DNA from: Cupriavidus basilensis
GTDB taxonomy: Bacteria > Pseudomonadota > Gammaproteobacteria > Burkholderiales > Burkholderiaceae
Reading direction: 5' to 3'
Length of the DNA stretch: 64,000 bases
NCBI RefSeq assembly: GCF_000832305.1
Contig: NZ_CP010537.1
Location: 1,612,001 to 1,676,000, forward strand
Below are positions 28,289 to 37,171 of the stretch, piece after piece. The position numbers and the translations under genes are program-made. Numbering within the stretch: position 1 is the stretch's first letter; each line of letters begins with the position of its first letter. The notes under the pieces were generated by a model, which saw nothing but the letters and a program-made list of their open reading frames with translations, did no database searches and was not told where the DNA came from.

Positions 28289-29206
28289 ATGCTCCCCACT
28301 CTAAAGCAACTGCAGCATTTCGTGGCCATCGCCGAGACGGGGCAAGTGTCGCGTGCGGCACTTCGTTGCCACGTATCGCAGTCGTCCATGACGGCCTCCC
28401 TGAAGAGTCTGGAGCAAGCGGTGGGCGTGCAGTTGTTCACCCGGCACGCCGGCGGCGTGCGCCTTACCGAAGCCGGTACGCGTTTCCTGCGGCATGCGCA
28501 GCAGATCGAGGACGCCGTGCTGGATGCGGTGGAAGCCGTCAGCGTGGCGCCGGTAGACATCGCGGGCACGGTGCGCATGGGCGTGACCGAAACCATCACG
28601 GCTTATGTGCTGCCCGGCTTGCTAGAGTCCATCGAGAGAAAATTCCCCAGGCTGCGGCTTGAGCTGCTGGAGCGGGAACGGCATGACATCGAGCGGGGCA
28701 TCCTGCGTGGCGAGATCGATATTGCCCTGCTGCTGGTTTCGAACCTGCCCGGGCTCGACCATGTCACCTGCGAAACGCTGCTGCGCTCGCCAAGGCAGCT
28801 ATGGGGCCATCCCGAGCATCCGCTGATGACGGCGGACCGCATCGGCCTGGCGGACGTGGCGCGGCATGACTACATCCTGCTCGACATGGACGAGCACATT
28901 GCCACGGTCGGCAAGTACTGGGGGCAATATGGTCTGGCGCCCCAGGTCCGCTACCAGAGCTGCTCGATCGAGGCGGTCCGCAGCCTGGTGGCGGCCGGGC
29001 GCGGCATCGCCATCCTGTCCGACCTGGTCTACCGGCCGTGGTCGCTGGAGGGGCAGCGCATCGTGCGGCGCGGGATTGCCGACAAGGTGCCGTCGATGGA
29101 CGTGGGGCTGGTATGGAAGCGGGAACCCGCCACCGCGGGCAATGTGGTGGCGCTGGCGGACTACCTGCGCAGTGCGCTCAAGGGCAGGGAGAAAGCACGC
29201 ATGTGA
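28289..29206 (+). CDS. LysR-family regulator of the molybdoenzyme operon
   Basis: A 305-residue LysR protein. The helix-turn-helix covers residues 5-60 (LKQLQHFVAIAETGQVSRAA, VSQSSMTASLKSLEQ), and the effector domain begins around residue 93 with GTVRMGVTETITAYVLPGLLE. It is divergent from the fused molybdoenzyme gene with 86 bases between, the usual layout for a LysR protein controlling its neighbour. The inducer is presumably a substrate or intermediate of that operon. Confidence 0.9.
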   Translation: MLPTLKQLQHFVAIAETGQVSRAALRCHVSQSSMTASLKSLEQAVGVQLFTRHAGGVRLTEAGTRFLRHAQQIEDAVLDAVEAVSVAPVDIAGTVRMGVTETITAYVLPGLLESIERKFPRLRLELLERERHDIERGILRGEIDIALLLVSNLPGLDHVTCETLLRSPRQLWGHPEHPLMTADRIGLADVARHDYILLDMDEHIATVGKYWGQYGLAPQVRYQSCSIEAVRSLVAAGRGIAILSDLVYRPWSLEGQRIVRRGIADKVPSMDVGLVWKREPATAGNVVALADYLRSALKGREKARM

Positions 29207-29523
29207 GCCGGCGGGCCTATGCCAGGATCAGTGGCCGGCGACGGATTGCCGACTTGCACAGGTTGATCGGGCTATGCCACGCCAATGACGCCACTGGCTC
29301 GTACCCCTTGATGGAAACGCTGTGCGTGTCCTGCTAGCTGTCCGGCACCTTCGGCGTGGGCGCGCCCCCGGTCTTGGGGGCCACGCTCTTTCGCCATGAA
29401 TGGCAAGCTTGCCGGCGCTACTGCGTGTTGTGCGCGGACAGCCATGCGGCGCCAGTGGCACACGGCGGCAAACTTGGCTAGAGTGGGAACCTCATACAGT
29501 TCGCGTCAAGCATGAGGATACCC
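29207..29523. other. 317-base gap, no gene seen
   Basis: Only short shadow frames occur. The last 60 bases before the hydrolase-OsmC gene probably hold its promoter and a GAGGA ribosome site at 29515-29519. No repeat or terminator stands out. Confidence 0.5.
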
Positions 29524-30756
29524 ATGGAAGCCCAGCGCCTGCAGTTCCCGGGAAGTGATGGTCAGCAACTCAGCGCACGGCTGGATTTGCCAGTTGGCCC
29601 GGTGCGCACCTTTGCCTTGTTCGCCCATTGCTTCACTTGCGGCAAGGACGTGCTGGCGGCGACGCGTATCGCGCAGGCGCTGACGGCGCACGGCATCGCC
29701 GTGCTGCGCTTTGATTTCACCGGCCTTGGCGGCAGCGGCGGCGATTTCGCCAATACCAATTTCTCGTCCAACGTGGCCGACCTGCTGGCGGCGGCGGACT
29801 ACCTGCGCCAGCATCACCGGGCGCCGGCCTTGCTGATCGGCCACAGCCTGGGCGGCGCGGCGGTGCTCAGCGCCGCGCACGGCATCCCCGAAGCCAAGGC
29901 GGTCGTCACCATCGCCGCGCCGAGCGATCCGAGCCATGTGGTCGGCCTGTTCGGCGACCAGGCCGCGCGCATCGAGGCCGATGGACAGGCCGAGGTCCGG
30001 CTCGCCGGCCGTGCGTTCAAGATCAAGCGGCAATTCATCGAAGACGTGGCCGAGCAGAAGCTGCTCGATAGCGTAGCCAAGCTGCGCAAGGCGCTGCTGG
30101 TCATGCATGCGCCGCAGGACGACACCGTCGGCATCGACAACGCCACGCAGATCTTCATTGCCGCCAAGCACCCCAAGAGCTTCGTCTCGCTCGACCGCGC
30201 CGATCACCTGCTCACGCGCAAGGCCGATGCCGTCTACGTGGCCAACACCATCGCGGCATGGAGCCAGCGCTATCTCGACATCGATGCCCTGGATGTGCCG
30301 GCCGCGGTGGCCGAGGAAGGGCTGGTGCGGGTGGAGGAAAGCCACGTCGGCAAGTACCAGGAGCGCATCACCGCCGGGCCTCATCACTTGCTGGCCGACG
30401 AGCCCGTTTCGTTTGGCGGCCTCAATGGCGGGCCTGCGCCTTACGACTTGCTGCTGGCGGGGCTGGGCGCCTGCACCGCCATGACCATGCGCATGTATGC
30501 CGATCGCAAGGGCTGGCCACTGGAACACGTGGCCGTGACGCTGCGCCACGAGAAGATCCACGCGACCGATAGCGCGGAGTGCTCCACCACCGAAGGCAAG
30601 ATCGACTGGATCGAGCGGGAGATCACCATGCGCGGCCCGCTGGACGAGGCGCAACGCGCGGCGCTGATGGAGATCGCCGACAAGTGCCCGGTCCACCGGA
30701 CCCTGCATTCGGAGGTGGTGGTGCGGACCCATCTGGCGGCGACTGCCGCCAGGTAG
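29524..30756 (+). CDS. bifunctional alpha/beta-hydrolase and OsmC-domain protein
   Basis: 410 residues in two parts. Residues 1-255 are an alpha/beta-hydrolase with nucleophile Ser108 in IGHSLGG, an acid in APQDDTVG and His in DRADHLL. Residues 270-410 are an OsmC/Ohr-type domain with the two redox cysteines C317 in LGACTAMTM and C388 in DKCPVHRTL, which reduce organic hydroperoxides in that family. Fusions of this kind are known in proteobacteria; their combined role is not settled. ATG 29524 follows GAGGA; an in-frame ATG also occurs at 29512. Confidence 0.9.
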   Translation: MEAQRLQFPGSDGQQLSARLDLPVGPVRTFALFAHCFTCGKDVLAATRIAQALTAHGIAVLRFDFTGLGGSGGDFANTNFSSNVADLLAAADYLRQHHRAPALLIGHSLGGAAVLSAAHGIPEAKAVVTIAAPSDPSHVVGLFGDQAARIEADGQAEVRLAGRAFKIKRQFIEDVAEQKLLDSVAKLRKALLVMHAPQDDTVGIDNATQIFIAAKHPKSFVSLDRADHLLTRKADAVYVANTIAAWSQRYLDIDALDVPAAVAEEGLVRVEESHVGKYQERITAGPHHLLADEPVSFGGLNGGPAPYDLLLAGLGACTAMTMRMYADRKGWPLEHVAVTLRHEKIHATDSAECSTTEGKIDWIEREITMRGPLDEAQRAALMEIADKCPVHRTLHSEVVVRTHLAATAAR

Positions 30757-30821
30757 GCCGCCGGCGCGAACCGGACGAGTCGGCCTGCGGGCTGTCCCTT
30801 CCGGTTTTGCCCGGGGGCTTC

Positions 30822-31223
30822 TCAGAGGAAGGTTGTCTCGATCCTTGACGCACCCTTGAGGAACAGCGTCACCGGCGTGCGCTCGCAGATCTGCGCGAGC
30901 CGCTCGCGCTCGGCCTCGCCCAGTTCCACGCCGCCAAGCCGGACTTCGCGCCGGATGAAGCGTGCCTCATCCTTGCCCTGGAAGACTGCCGTGACTTCCA
31001 CATCAGCCACGGGCCACTGTTTTCTCTGCATATACATTTTCAGCGTGATGGCGGTGCAGGACACCAGCCCGGACAGCACGAAGGCAAAGGGCGGCGGGCC
31101 CTGGTCCGTGCCGCCCAGCCCGGCGGACTCGTCACCGACCAGTGCGTGGCTGCCGGCCTGCAGGTGCACAAGGTAGTTGGCATCGGCCGAGCCGATCCGG
31201 GCGGTGGCTTGGGAGTTTGACAT
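30822..31223 (-). CDS. OsmC-family protein
   Basis: 133 residues of the OsmC/YhfA group, with the peroxidatic-type C56 in LVSCTAITLKMYMQRK and the second Cys C113 in AQICERTPVT. The family reduces organic peroxides or binds oxidised thiols. It is convergent with the hydrolase-OsmC fusion and has the same segment order as that protein's C-terminal half, so the two may be old duplicates. AGGAAA precedes the ATG. Confidence 0.9.
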   Translation of the reverse strand: MSNSQATARIGSADANYLVHLQAGSHALVGDESAGLGGTDQGPPPFAFVLSGLVSCTAITLKMYMQRKQWPVADVEVTAVFQGKDEARFIRREVRLGGVELGEAERERLAQICERTPVTLFLKGASRIETTFL

Positions 31224-31425
31224 GGGTTTTCCTAGGGTTGTTGGTGCAGAGGATTGTGCGGATTGTGCCCGATATTATGCGGGTGCGCGCCGCAGGGAAA
31301 GGCTCTTCTCGGCATAATTCCCGCTTGTCATCGGCATTGGGGGCCAGGGCACCGTAGCTATCCGAGGTCCGCGGTGGCCAGGGCACGCCTACACTGTAGC
31401 CATCACTTCAAGATCAGGGGCGCGC

Positions 31426-32076
31426 ATGGAAGCATCGCAAGTCTTGCCGTTGCTGCTGCATTTCGACCAGCATCTTGGCCCTGCCATCGCGCAATACGGC
31501 GTCTTGGTCTACGGCATCCTGTTCGCCATCGTGTTCTGCGAGATCGGGCTGTTGCCGCTGTTCTTCCTGCCAGGCGACCCGCTGCTGTTCCTCTGTGGCG
31601 CGTTCTGCGCGGCGGGCGCGCTCAAGCTATGGATCCTGCTGCCGGTGCTGCTGATCGCCGCAGTGGCCGGCAGCCTGCTGAACTACGCCATCGGCAAAGC
31701 CATCGGGGAGCGCGTGTTCACGGGCGGCTACCGATGGATCAATCGCGACGCACTGCGCAGGACGCATGACTTCTACCAGCGCCACGGCGGGCTGACTTTG
31801 CTGCTGTCCCCTTTCGTCGCCGTGGTGCGCACCTTTGCGCCCTTCGTTGCGGGCGTGTCCGCCATGTCCGCGACGCGCTTCGCGCTGGCCGCGAGCGCTG
31901 GCGCTACGGTGTGGGTGGTGTCGCTGCTGGCCGGCGGCTATCTCTTCGGCAATGTGCCGCTGGTGCGCGATCACATGAGCGCCATCGTCCTGCTTGGGCT
32001 TGCGCTTGGGCTGGGGTCGCTGGTGGTGGCGAGTGCGTGGCGGGCGGTGAAGGGGAGGCAGGGGGCGCGGGGGTGA
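31426..32076 (+). CDS. DedA-family inner-membrane protein
   Basis: A 216-residue polytopic membrane protein of the DedA/VTT family, now tied to lipid carrier recycling and membrane homeostasis. Landmarks are CEIGLLPLFFLPGDPLLFL, the small-residue helix GSLLNYAIGKAIGERVF, and the conserved SPFVAVVRTFAPFVAG. Four to five hydrophobic segments are visible. The upstream 200 bases are shared with the divergent OsmC gene. Confidence 0.92.
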   Translation: MEASQVLPLLLHFDQHLGPAIAQYGVLVYGILFAIVFCEIGLLPLFFLPGDPLLFLCGAFCAAGALKLWILLPVLLIAAVAGSLLNYAIGKAIGERVFTGGYRWINRDALRRTHDFYQRHGGLTLLLSPFVAVVRTFAPFVAGVSAMSATRFALAASAGATVWVVSLLAGGYLFGNVPLVRDHMSAIVLLGLALGLGSLVVASAWRAVKGRQGARG

Positions 32077-32160
32077 GTTGTTCGCGCTTGCGGCGGCGCG
32101 CAAGCATGGACATGAAAAGTCTCGGGTCGCCCGGCCTCCAGTGGCGGATCGTTAACACAA

Positions 32161-32196
32161 AAAGTACACATATTTTTGTGCTAAATTATGTGCTTT
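32161..32196. promoter_or_regulatory. probable operator/promoter of the toxin-antitoxin pair
   Basis: AAAGTACACATA at 32161-32172 and TATGTGCTTT at 32187-32196 form an imperfect dyad in an AT-rich stretch 77 bases before the antitoxin gene. Such dyads are the usual target of antitoxin autorepression; binding here is inferred. Confidence 0.45.
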
Positions 32197-32272
32197 ATTA
32201 CGGGTAATAAACGGACTGCAAGCCTGTCCATGCAGTCTGATTGGAACCCGCTACACCAGGCAACCCAAAGAT

Positions 32273-32527
32273 ATGACTGTCACACGCGCCATCTACGCTA
32301 CCGCGACCGTAAGCATCACGGACCTTCGCCGCAACCCCGGTGCCATCATTGAGGAGGCCGGTAACGAACCCGTGGCAGTCCTCAATCACAATCGCCCGGC
32401 CGCATACCTGGTTCCCGCCCAGGCTTTCGAAGCACTCATGGACAGGCTCGAGGACATCGAGCTTGCAGAAATCGTTCGGCAGCGTCGCGGCGGGAAGTCC
32501 GTAAAGGTGTCGCTGGATGAGTTATGA
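32273..32527 (+). CDS. Phd/YefM-type antitoxin
   Basis: An 84-residue antitoxin. The N-terminal DNA-binding part reads TVSITDLRRNPGAIIEEAG and EPVAVLNHNRPAAYLVP, typical of the Phd/YefM (StbD) family. The charged C-terminal tail should wrap the toxin. The last 11 bases overlap the toxin start, which couples translation. It probably represses its own promoter through the upstream dyad. Confidence 0.92.
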   Translation: MTVTRAIYATATVSITDLRRNPGAIIEEAGNEPVAVLNHNRPAAYLVPAQAFEALMDRLEDIELAEIVRQRRGGKSVKVSLDEL

Positions 32528-32807
32528 GCTCGCCTTTCACGAAGACGCTTTGAAGGAATGGAAGAGACTCGATGCGTCGATCAAGGATCAGTTTCGAAAA
32601 CAGCTCGAGAAACGTCTGGCCGAACCCCGGGTGCAGTCTGCCAAGCTCAGCGGCAAGGACATGAAAGACGTCTACAAGATCAAGCTGCGCGATGCCGGGT
32701 ACCGGCTGGTGTACGAGGTCAACGATCGTACCGTCACTGTGCTAGTGCTCGCTGTTGGACGACGGGACAAGAGTGAGGCGTATCGCCGGGCCGGTGTGAG
32801 GCGATAG
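32517..32807 (+). CDS. RelE/StbE-family mRNA interferase toxin
   Basis: A 96-residue RelE-superfamily toxin, expected to cleave mRNA in the ribosome when free of antitoxin. Family segments are YELAFHEDALKEWKRLD, KLSGKDMKDVYKIKLRDAGYR and VTVLVLAVGRRDKSEAYRRA, with basic residues near the C-terminus forming the catalytic surface. It overlaps the antitoxin gene. Both genes look intact. Confidence 0.93.
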   Translation: MSYELAFHEDALKEWKRLDASIKDQFRKQLEKRLAEPRVQSAKLSGKDMKDVYKIKLRDAGYRLVYEVNDRTVTVLVLAVGRRDKSEAYRRAGVRR

Positions 32808-32830
32808 CGGTCACCTTGTTTATGCCCGGC

Positions 32831-33142
32831 CTATGGTTCGCATTTTCCATCTCGCGTGGCAACTGCATCATCCTGCCGGCTCGTGCTCCACAAGATGCAC
32901 GCCAGCAACAACACCTGCACCACCAGCCGGATACCCAGCAGGCTCGGCGGAATCTTCGGGAATAGCTCGGGGTGCTGCCACATGTAGACATTGGCAGGCG
33001 TGACCGCAAGCGTCAGCAGTGCCAGGCCGTATCCCGCCGCTCGCCGGGTGGGCAGCCACAGCACCCCCATCGCGCCCGGTTGCCAGTGTGGCCCAGCAGC
33101 CCAGCAGCCCGGCGGGCCTCCCAATTCGAGATTGCTCTCCAA
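32831..33142 (-). pseudogene. DoxX-like membrane protein, 5'-truncated remnant
   Basis: The readable part is the C-terminal half of a DoxX-like protein: LPTRRAAGYGLALLTLAV, TPANVYMWQHPELFP and IRLVVQVLLLACILW. The first two helices expected in the family (about 50 residues) are missing, and only about 60 bases remain before phnC, so the gene is cut rather than mis-started. It marks an old rearrangement border between the toxin-antitoxin pair and the phn genes. Confidence 0.65.
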
Positions 33143-33143
33143 C

Positions 33144-33160
33144 CTTCATCGTTTTGTCAT
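33144..33160 (+). promoter_or_regulatory. Pho-box-like repeat before phnC
   Basis: CTTCAT at 33144-33149 and TGTCAT at 33155-33160 repeat with an 11-base period, as in the PhoB half-site pair CTGTCAT-N4-CTGTCAT. It lies 45 bases before phnC. Control by phosphate starvation is inferred. Confidence 0.5.
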
Positions 33161-33205
33161 CCGCACCACCCAGAATGCGCTCACTGTTGATGCAAGGAGT
33201 GTGGG

Positions 33206-34045
33206 ATGACGCATGCGATTGAAGTGCGCGGCCTGTCCAAGTCGTTCCAGGCGGGACGCAAGGCGCTGGATGACGTGAGCCTTGCCGTTGCCCCTGGTGA
33301 AATGGTGGCGCTGCTGGGTGCCTCGGGCTCGGGCAAGTCCACGTTGCTGCGCCACGTGGCGGGGTTTGTCGCTGCCGATGCGGGCGGCGCTGGCGAGGTG
33401 CGGGTCAATGGCCGGGCCATCCAGCAAGGCGGCCGGCTGGCGCGTGATGTGCGCGCGGCAAGGGCAGAGATCGGTTTTGTGTTCCAGCAGTTCAACCTCG
33501 TGGGCCGCCTGCCGGTGATCACGAACGTGCTGACCGGCATGCTGCCGCGCGTGCCGCTGTGGCGCAGCCTGATCCGCTTGTTCCGTGTCGGCGAGATCGA
33601 CGCAGGGCTCGAAGCGCTTGCCCAGGTTGGTATAGACGACTATGCCTTTCGGCGGGCCTCCACCCTGTCGGGCGGCCAGCAGCAGCGCGCGGCCATTGCC
33701 CGTACGTTGGTGCAGAACGCGCGGGTGATCCTGGCCGACGAGCCGATCGCTTCGCTGGATCCCGAATCCGCGCGGCGCGTGATGGAGTTGCTGGCGCAGA
33801 TCAACCGGGCACGCCGCGTGGCGGTGGTGGTGTCGCTGCACCAGGTGGATGTGGCGATGCGCTATTGCCCGCGCGTGGTCGCGCTGCGCCACGGCAAGGT
33901 GGTCTACGACGGCCCGTCCGCCGCGCTCACCCCCGCCATGCTGCGCGAGCTGTATGGCACGCAAGCCGCCGAGCTGTTGCCCGATGGCGCGGGGCTGGAA
34001 GTTGCCGCGCCCGCCATGCCGCATGGCGGCCTGGCGGCGGCCTGA
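33206..34045 (+). CDS. phnC: phosphonate ABC transporter ATPase
   Basis: A 279-residue ABC ATPase. Walker A is GASGSGKST at residues 38-46, the Q-loop is in [12 protein letters not shown], the signature [13 protein letters not shown] lies near 154, Walker B is VILADEP and the switch His is in VVVSLHQVD. The Q-loop and [14 protein letters not shown] segments are those of PhnC rather than general importers. It opens a phnC-phnD-phnE operon for phosphonate or phosphite uptake. A Pho-box-like element precedes it. Confidence 0.94.
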   Translation: MTHAIEVRGLSKSFQAGRKALDDVSLAVAPGEMVALLGASGSGKSTLLRHVAGFVAADAGGAGEVRVNGRAIQQGGRLARDVRAARAEIGFVFQQFNLVGRLPVITNVLTGMLPRVPLWRSLIRLFRVGEIDAGLEALAQVGIDDYAFRRASTLSGGQQQRAAIARTLVQNARVILADEPIASLDPESARRVMELLAQINRARRVAVVVSLHQVDVAMRYCPRVVALRHGKVVYDGPSAALTPAMLRELYGTQAAELLPDGAGLEVAAPAMPHGGLAAA

Positions 34046-34114
34046 TTGACCCCGGATTTCCTCGCAATGTTTCCCGCAAACACCCCCAACAAGGCTTTTC
34101 CTCGGAGTTCCCTC

Positions 34115-35107
34115 ATGCTGCGCAGAACCCTTTTTGCCCTGATCGTCTCGAGCGCCGCTGGCGCGCTCTCGCTGCCCGCCTTTGCCCAGGAAGGCAAGGT
34201 CCTCAACATGGGCTTTATCTCGACGGAAACCTCGTCCAACCTGAAGTCCGCCTGGCAGCCGGTGGTCGATGACCTGAGCAAGCAGTTGGGCGTGCAGGTC
34301 AAGCCGTTCTTTGCCTCCGACTATGCTGGCATCATCGAAGCCATGCGCTTCAACAAGGTGCAGATCGCCTGGTTCGGCAACAAGTCCGCCATCGAAGCGG
34401 TGGACCGCGCCAGCGGCGAGGTGTTCGCCTCGGTGATCGACAAGGACGGCAACCCGGGCTACTGGTCGCTCCTGATCGTCAACAAGGACAGCAACCTCAA
34501 GACGCTGGATGACGTGCTCAAGCAAGGCAAGTCGCTGAGCTACGGCGCGGGCGATCCGAACTCCACCTCGGGCACCGCCGTGCCGGGCCACTACCTGTGG
34601 GGCGCCCACAAGATCGAGCCGAAGACCTTCTTCAAGACGGTGCGCGTGAGCAATCACGAAACCAACCTGCTGTCGGTGCTGAACAAACAGGTCGACGTGG
34701 CGGTCAACAACACCGAGAACATGGAGCGCTACCGCATCAACACCGGCAAGAACGCCTATGACCAGGTACGCGTGCTGTGGAAGTCGCCGCTGATCCCGGC
34801 GGATCCGCTGGTCTACCGCAAGGACCTGCCGGCCGATGTCAAGGCCAAGGTGCAGACCTTCTTCGTGAACTACGGCAAGGGTGCCGATGCCGCGCGCGAG
34901 AAGGAGAACCTCGCCAAGCTGACCTACCAGGGATTCCGCGCGTCCAACGACAACCAGCTGGTGCCGATCCGCCAGATCGAGCTGGCCCGTGAGAAGGCCA
35001 AGATCGAGTCCGACACCACGATGGCCGCGCCGGACAAGGAAAAGCGCCTTGCCGACCTGAGCAGCAAGCTGGCTGCGCTGGACAAGATCGCCGCCAGCGC
35101 GCAGTAA
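34115..35107 (+). CDS. phnD: phosphonate-binding periplasmic protein
   Basis: A 330-residue substrate-binding protein with a signal peptide ending at AFA (residue 25). Ligand-contact segments of PhnD are visible: FISTETSSNLKSAWQPVVDDL, YAGIIEAMRFNKVQIAWFG, GDPNSTSGTAVPGHYLW and VNNTENMERY. It delivers phosphonates to PhnCE. The start at 34115 (MLRRTLF) follows CGGAG; the frame is open back to 34046 but the extension lacks signal character. A strong hairpin follows the stop. Confidence 0.94.
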   Translation: MLRRTLFALIVSSAAGALSLPAFAQEGKVLNMGFISTETSSNLKSAWQPVVDDLSKQLGVQVKPFFASDYAGIIEAMRFNKVQIAWFGNKSAIEAVDRASGEVFASVIDKDGNPGYWSLLIVNKDSNLKTLDDVLKQGKSLSYGAGDPNSTSGTAVPGHYLWGAHKIEPKTFFKTVRVSNHETNLLSVLNKQVDVAVNNTENMERYRINTGKNAYDQVRVLWKSPLIPADPLVYRKDLPADVKAKVQTFFVNYGKGADAAREKENLAKLTYQGFRASNDNQLVPIRQIELAREKAKIESDTTMAAPDKEKRLADLSSKLAALDKIAASAQ

Positions 35108-35119
35108 CGCGCCCATCGT

Positions 35120-35147
35120 CGGCCCGCCCCAAAGCCGGGGCGGGCCG
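35120..35147. repeat. 11-bp GC hairpin between phnD and phnE
   Basis: CGGCCCGCCCC-AAAGCC-GGGGCGGGCCG is a perfect stem just after the phnD stop. Hairpins at this place often protect the binding-protein mRNA and reduce permease expression. Three CCTTAG units follow at 35163-35180. The role is inferred. Confidence 0.7.
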
Positions 35148-35191
35148 CGCAGCGTCGCCTCACCTTAGCCTTAGCCTTAGCCCGAGTATCC

Positions 35192-36007
35192 ATGCATTCT
35201 TCCGCCAACTCCACCATGATCCCAGCCACTCCGCCTCGTGCCGTCCGTGCGCCGCGTGCCAGCCTGCCTGTCATGTTCGTCTGGGCGGTGGTGCTCGCCT
35301 TGCTGGCCATGTCGTGGCAGGGCGCCGACATGCGTCCGCTCGACCTGTGGAGGGATTCCGGCAACATGGCGAAATTCGCTGCCGACTTCTTCCCGCCCAG
35401 TTTCCGTGACTGGCGCATCTACCTGGACGAGATGCTGGTGACCGTGCAGATCGCGATCTGGGGCACCTTCCTGTCCATCGTGTTTGCCGTGCCGCTGGGG
35501 CTGGCGTGTTCGGCCAATATCGTGCCGGCCTGGGTCTACCAGCCGATGCGCCGCGTGATGGACGCCTGCCGCGCCATCAATGAGATGGTGTTCGCCATGC
35601 TGTTTATCGTGGCGGTGGGGCTAGGCCCCTTCGCCGGCGTGCTCGCGCTGTGGGTGCACACCACCGGCGTGCTGGCCAAGCTGTTCTCGGAAGCCGTGGA
35701 GGCCATCGACCCGCGCCCCGTGGAAGGCGTGCGCGCCACCGGCGCCAGCGCGCTGGAAGAGGTGGTCTACGGCGTGATCCCGCAGGTGCTGCCGCTGTGG
35801 ATCTCCTATGCGCTGTACCGCTTCGAATCCAATGTGCGCTCGGCCACGGTGCTAGGCATCGTCGGCGCGGGCGGCATCGGCACCGTGCTGTGGGAGATCA
35901 TCCGCAGCTTCCAGTATGCCGAGACCTGCGCGGTGATCATCATCATCGTTGGCTTTGTCACGGTCATCGATTTGCTGTCCGCCCGGATCCGCAAGGCGCT
36001 GGTCTGA
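35192..36007 (+). CDS. phnE: phosphonate ABC transporter permease
   Basis: A 271-residue membrane permease of the PhnE family. The EAA loop is visible as [24 protein letters not shown], and several hydrophobic segments include [25 protein letters not shown] sequence near residue 85. [20 protein letters not shown] is a family signature. It forms the channel driven by PhnC. A second ATG (MIPATPP) eight codons in is an alternative start. The HD-oxygenase gene follows after 59 bases. Confidence 0.93.
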   Translation: MHSSANSTMIPATPPRAVRAPRASLPVMFVWAVVLALLAMSWQGADMRPLDLWRDSGNMAKFAADFFPPSFRDWRIYLDEMLVTVQIAIWGTFLSIVFAVPLGLACSANIVPAWVYQPMRRVMDACRAINEMVFAMLFIVAVGLGPFAGVLALWVHTTGVLAKLFSEAVEAIDPRPVEGVRATGASALEEVVYGVIPQVLPLWISYALYRFESNVRSATVLGIVGAGGIGTVLWEIIRSFQYAETCAVIIIIVGFVTVIDLLSARIRKALV

Positions 36008-36066
36008 CAGCGGCCTCAAGCCGCCACAAGCCGCCTCACGACACCAGCCCGCACACACAAATCATC

Positions 36067-36603
36067 ATGACGATCCTCAGGCGCATCGAAATCCTCTTCT
36101 CCGGCCACGGCACCGCCTTCTATGGCGGCGAGGCCATCACCCAGACCGAACATGCGCTGCAGTGCGCGCAGCTGGCCGAGCAGGCCGGCGACCCCGAGCC
36201 GCTGATCGTCGCCAGCCTGCTGCACGACCTCGGCCACCTCGTGATGTCCGAGGACAGCACCACCGATTTGCGCCACCAGGAAGTCGGCGCCGACCTGCTG
36301 GCGGTCGGGTTTGGGCCGGAGGTGACCGAGCCGGTGCGCATGCATGTGGCCGCCAAGCGCTACCTGTGCGCTACCGAGCCGGGCTACCAGGCTATCCTGT
36401 CGCCGGCCTCGCAACACAGCCTGGCACTGCAGGGCGGCCCCTTTGGCGCGGCCCAGGCGCAGGCTTTCGTCGACCACCCCCACGGGCCGGCAGCCGTGCG
36501 CCTGCGCCGTTATGACGACCTGGCCAAGGTCGTCGGCCTTGCCACGCCGCCGCTGGAGCACTACCTGCCGATGGTGGCGCGCTGCCTGCGCCGTGCGCCC
36601 TGA
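36067..36603 (+). CDS. PhnZ-like HD-domain oxygenase of phosphonate operons
   Basis: A 178-residue HD-fold protein. Its residues map well onto the diiron oxygenase PhnZ: Tyr19 and Glu22 in FYGGEAIT, His29 in EHALQ, His53-Asp54 in LLHDLGH, His70 in LRHQEVG, His93 in RMHVAAKRYL and Asp150/151 in RYDDLAK. PhnZ oxidatively cleaves 2-amino-1-hydroxyethylphosphonate to glycine and phosphate. It sits after phnE in the same operon. The partner hydroxylase PhnY is not in this window, so the substrate may differ or come from elsewhere. Confidence 0.85.
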   Translation: MTILRRIEILFSGHGTAFYGGEAITQTEHALQCAQLAEQAGDPEPLIVASLLHDLGHLVMSEDSTTDLRHQEVGADLLAVGFGPEVTEPVRMHVAAKRYLCATEPGYQAILSPASQHSLALQGGPFGAAQAQAFVDHPHGPAAVRLRRYDDLAKVVGLATPPLEHYLPMVARCLRRAP

Positions 36604-36646
36604 CCCGCATCGCACCGGCGCAATTTCACTCGGAACCGATATCCGC

Positions 36647-37144
36647 ATGGACCTGCCTGAAGCACACCGCACCAGGGGCGGCCCGACCCTGCACGAAGTG
36701 ACCGGCACCGATGCTGAACTGCTGCAGGTGGCCGCCTTGCTCGCCGAAATGGACAACGAGACGCCGCTGCCTTTGCAGCGCATGCGCGCGCTGTTCGCCC
36801 AGCTCAAGGCGATGCCGTACTATCGCTGCTACCTGATGCGCAGCGCCGCCGGCGAAGCGCTCGGCACGTTCTGCCTGCTGGTGTTCCCGGTGCTGGCGCA
36901 CGACGGCCGCAGCGAGGCCATCGTGGAAAGCGTGGTGGTGACCCACGCCGCGCGCGGCACCGGCGTAGGCACGGCCATGATGCACGCCGCCATGCGGCTG
37001 GCCGAAGAGGCGGGCGCCTCAAAGCTGGTGCTGTCGTCCAGCGCGCGCCGGGTGCAGGCGCATCGGCTTTACCGGCGCCTTGGGTTTGCGGAGCACGGGA
37101 CCAGCTTTAGCATAGGGTTGCCGGTGGCGGCGGTGCACCTCTGA
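36647..37144 (+). CDS. GNAT N-acetyltransferase, possibly PhnO-like
   Basis: 165 residues of the GNAT fold, with the acetyl-CoA motif VVVTHAARGTGVGTAMMHAAMRLAEEAGA-type region at about 96-125 (R-G-T-G-V-G-T core) and LYRRLGF near 142. Its place at the end of the phnCDE-HD operon suggests an aminoalkylphosphonate N-acetyltransferase role like PhnO, which prepares aminophosphonates for C-P lyase. The start at 36647 is chosen because it follows the HD gene by 43 bases; the frame is open much further upstream. The substrate is inferred from context only. Confidence 0.82.
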   Translation: MDLPEAHRTRGGPTLHEVTGTDAELLQVAALLAEMDNETPLPLQRMRALFAQLKAMPYYRCYLMRSAAGEALGTFCLLVFPVLAHDGRSEAIVESVVVTHAARGTGVGTAMMHAAMRLAEEAGASKLVLSSSARRVQAHRLYRRLGFAEHGTSFSIGLPVAAVHL

Positions 37145-37171
37145 CAGTAGCGCTATCCCATCCGCTTGCCC

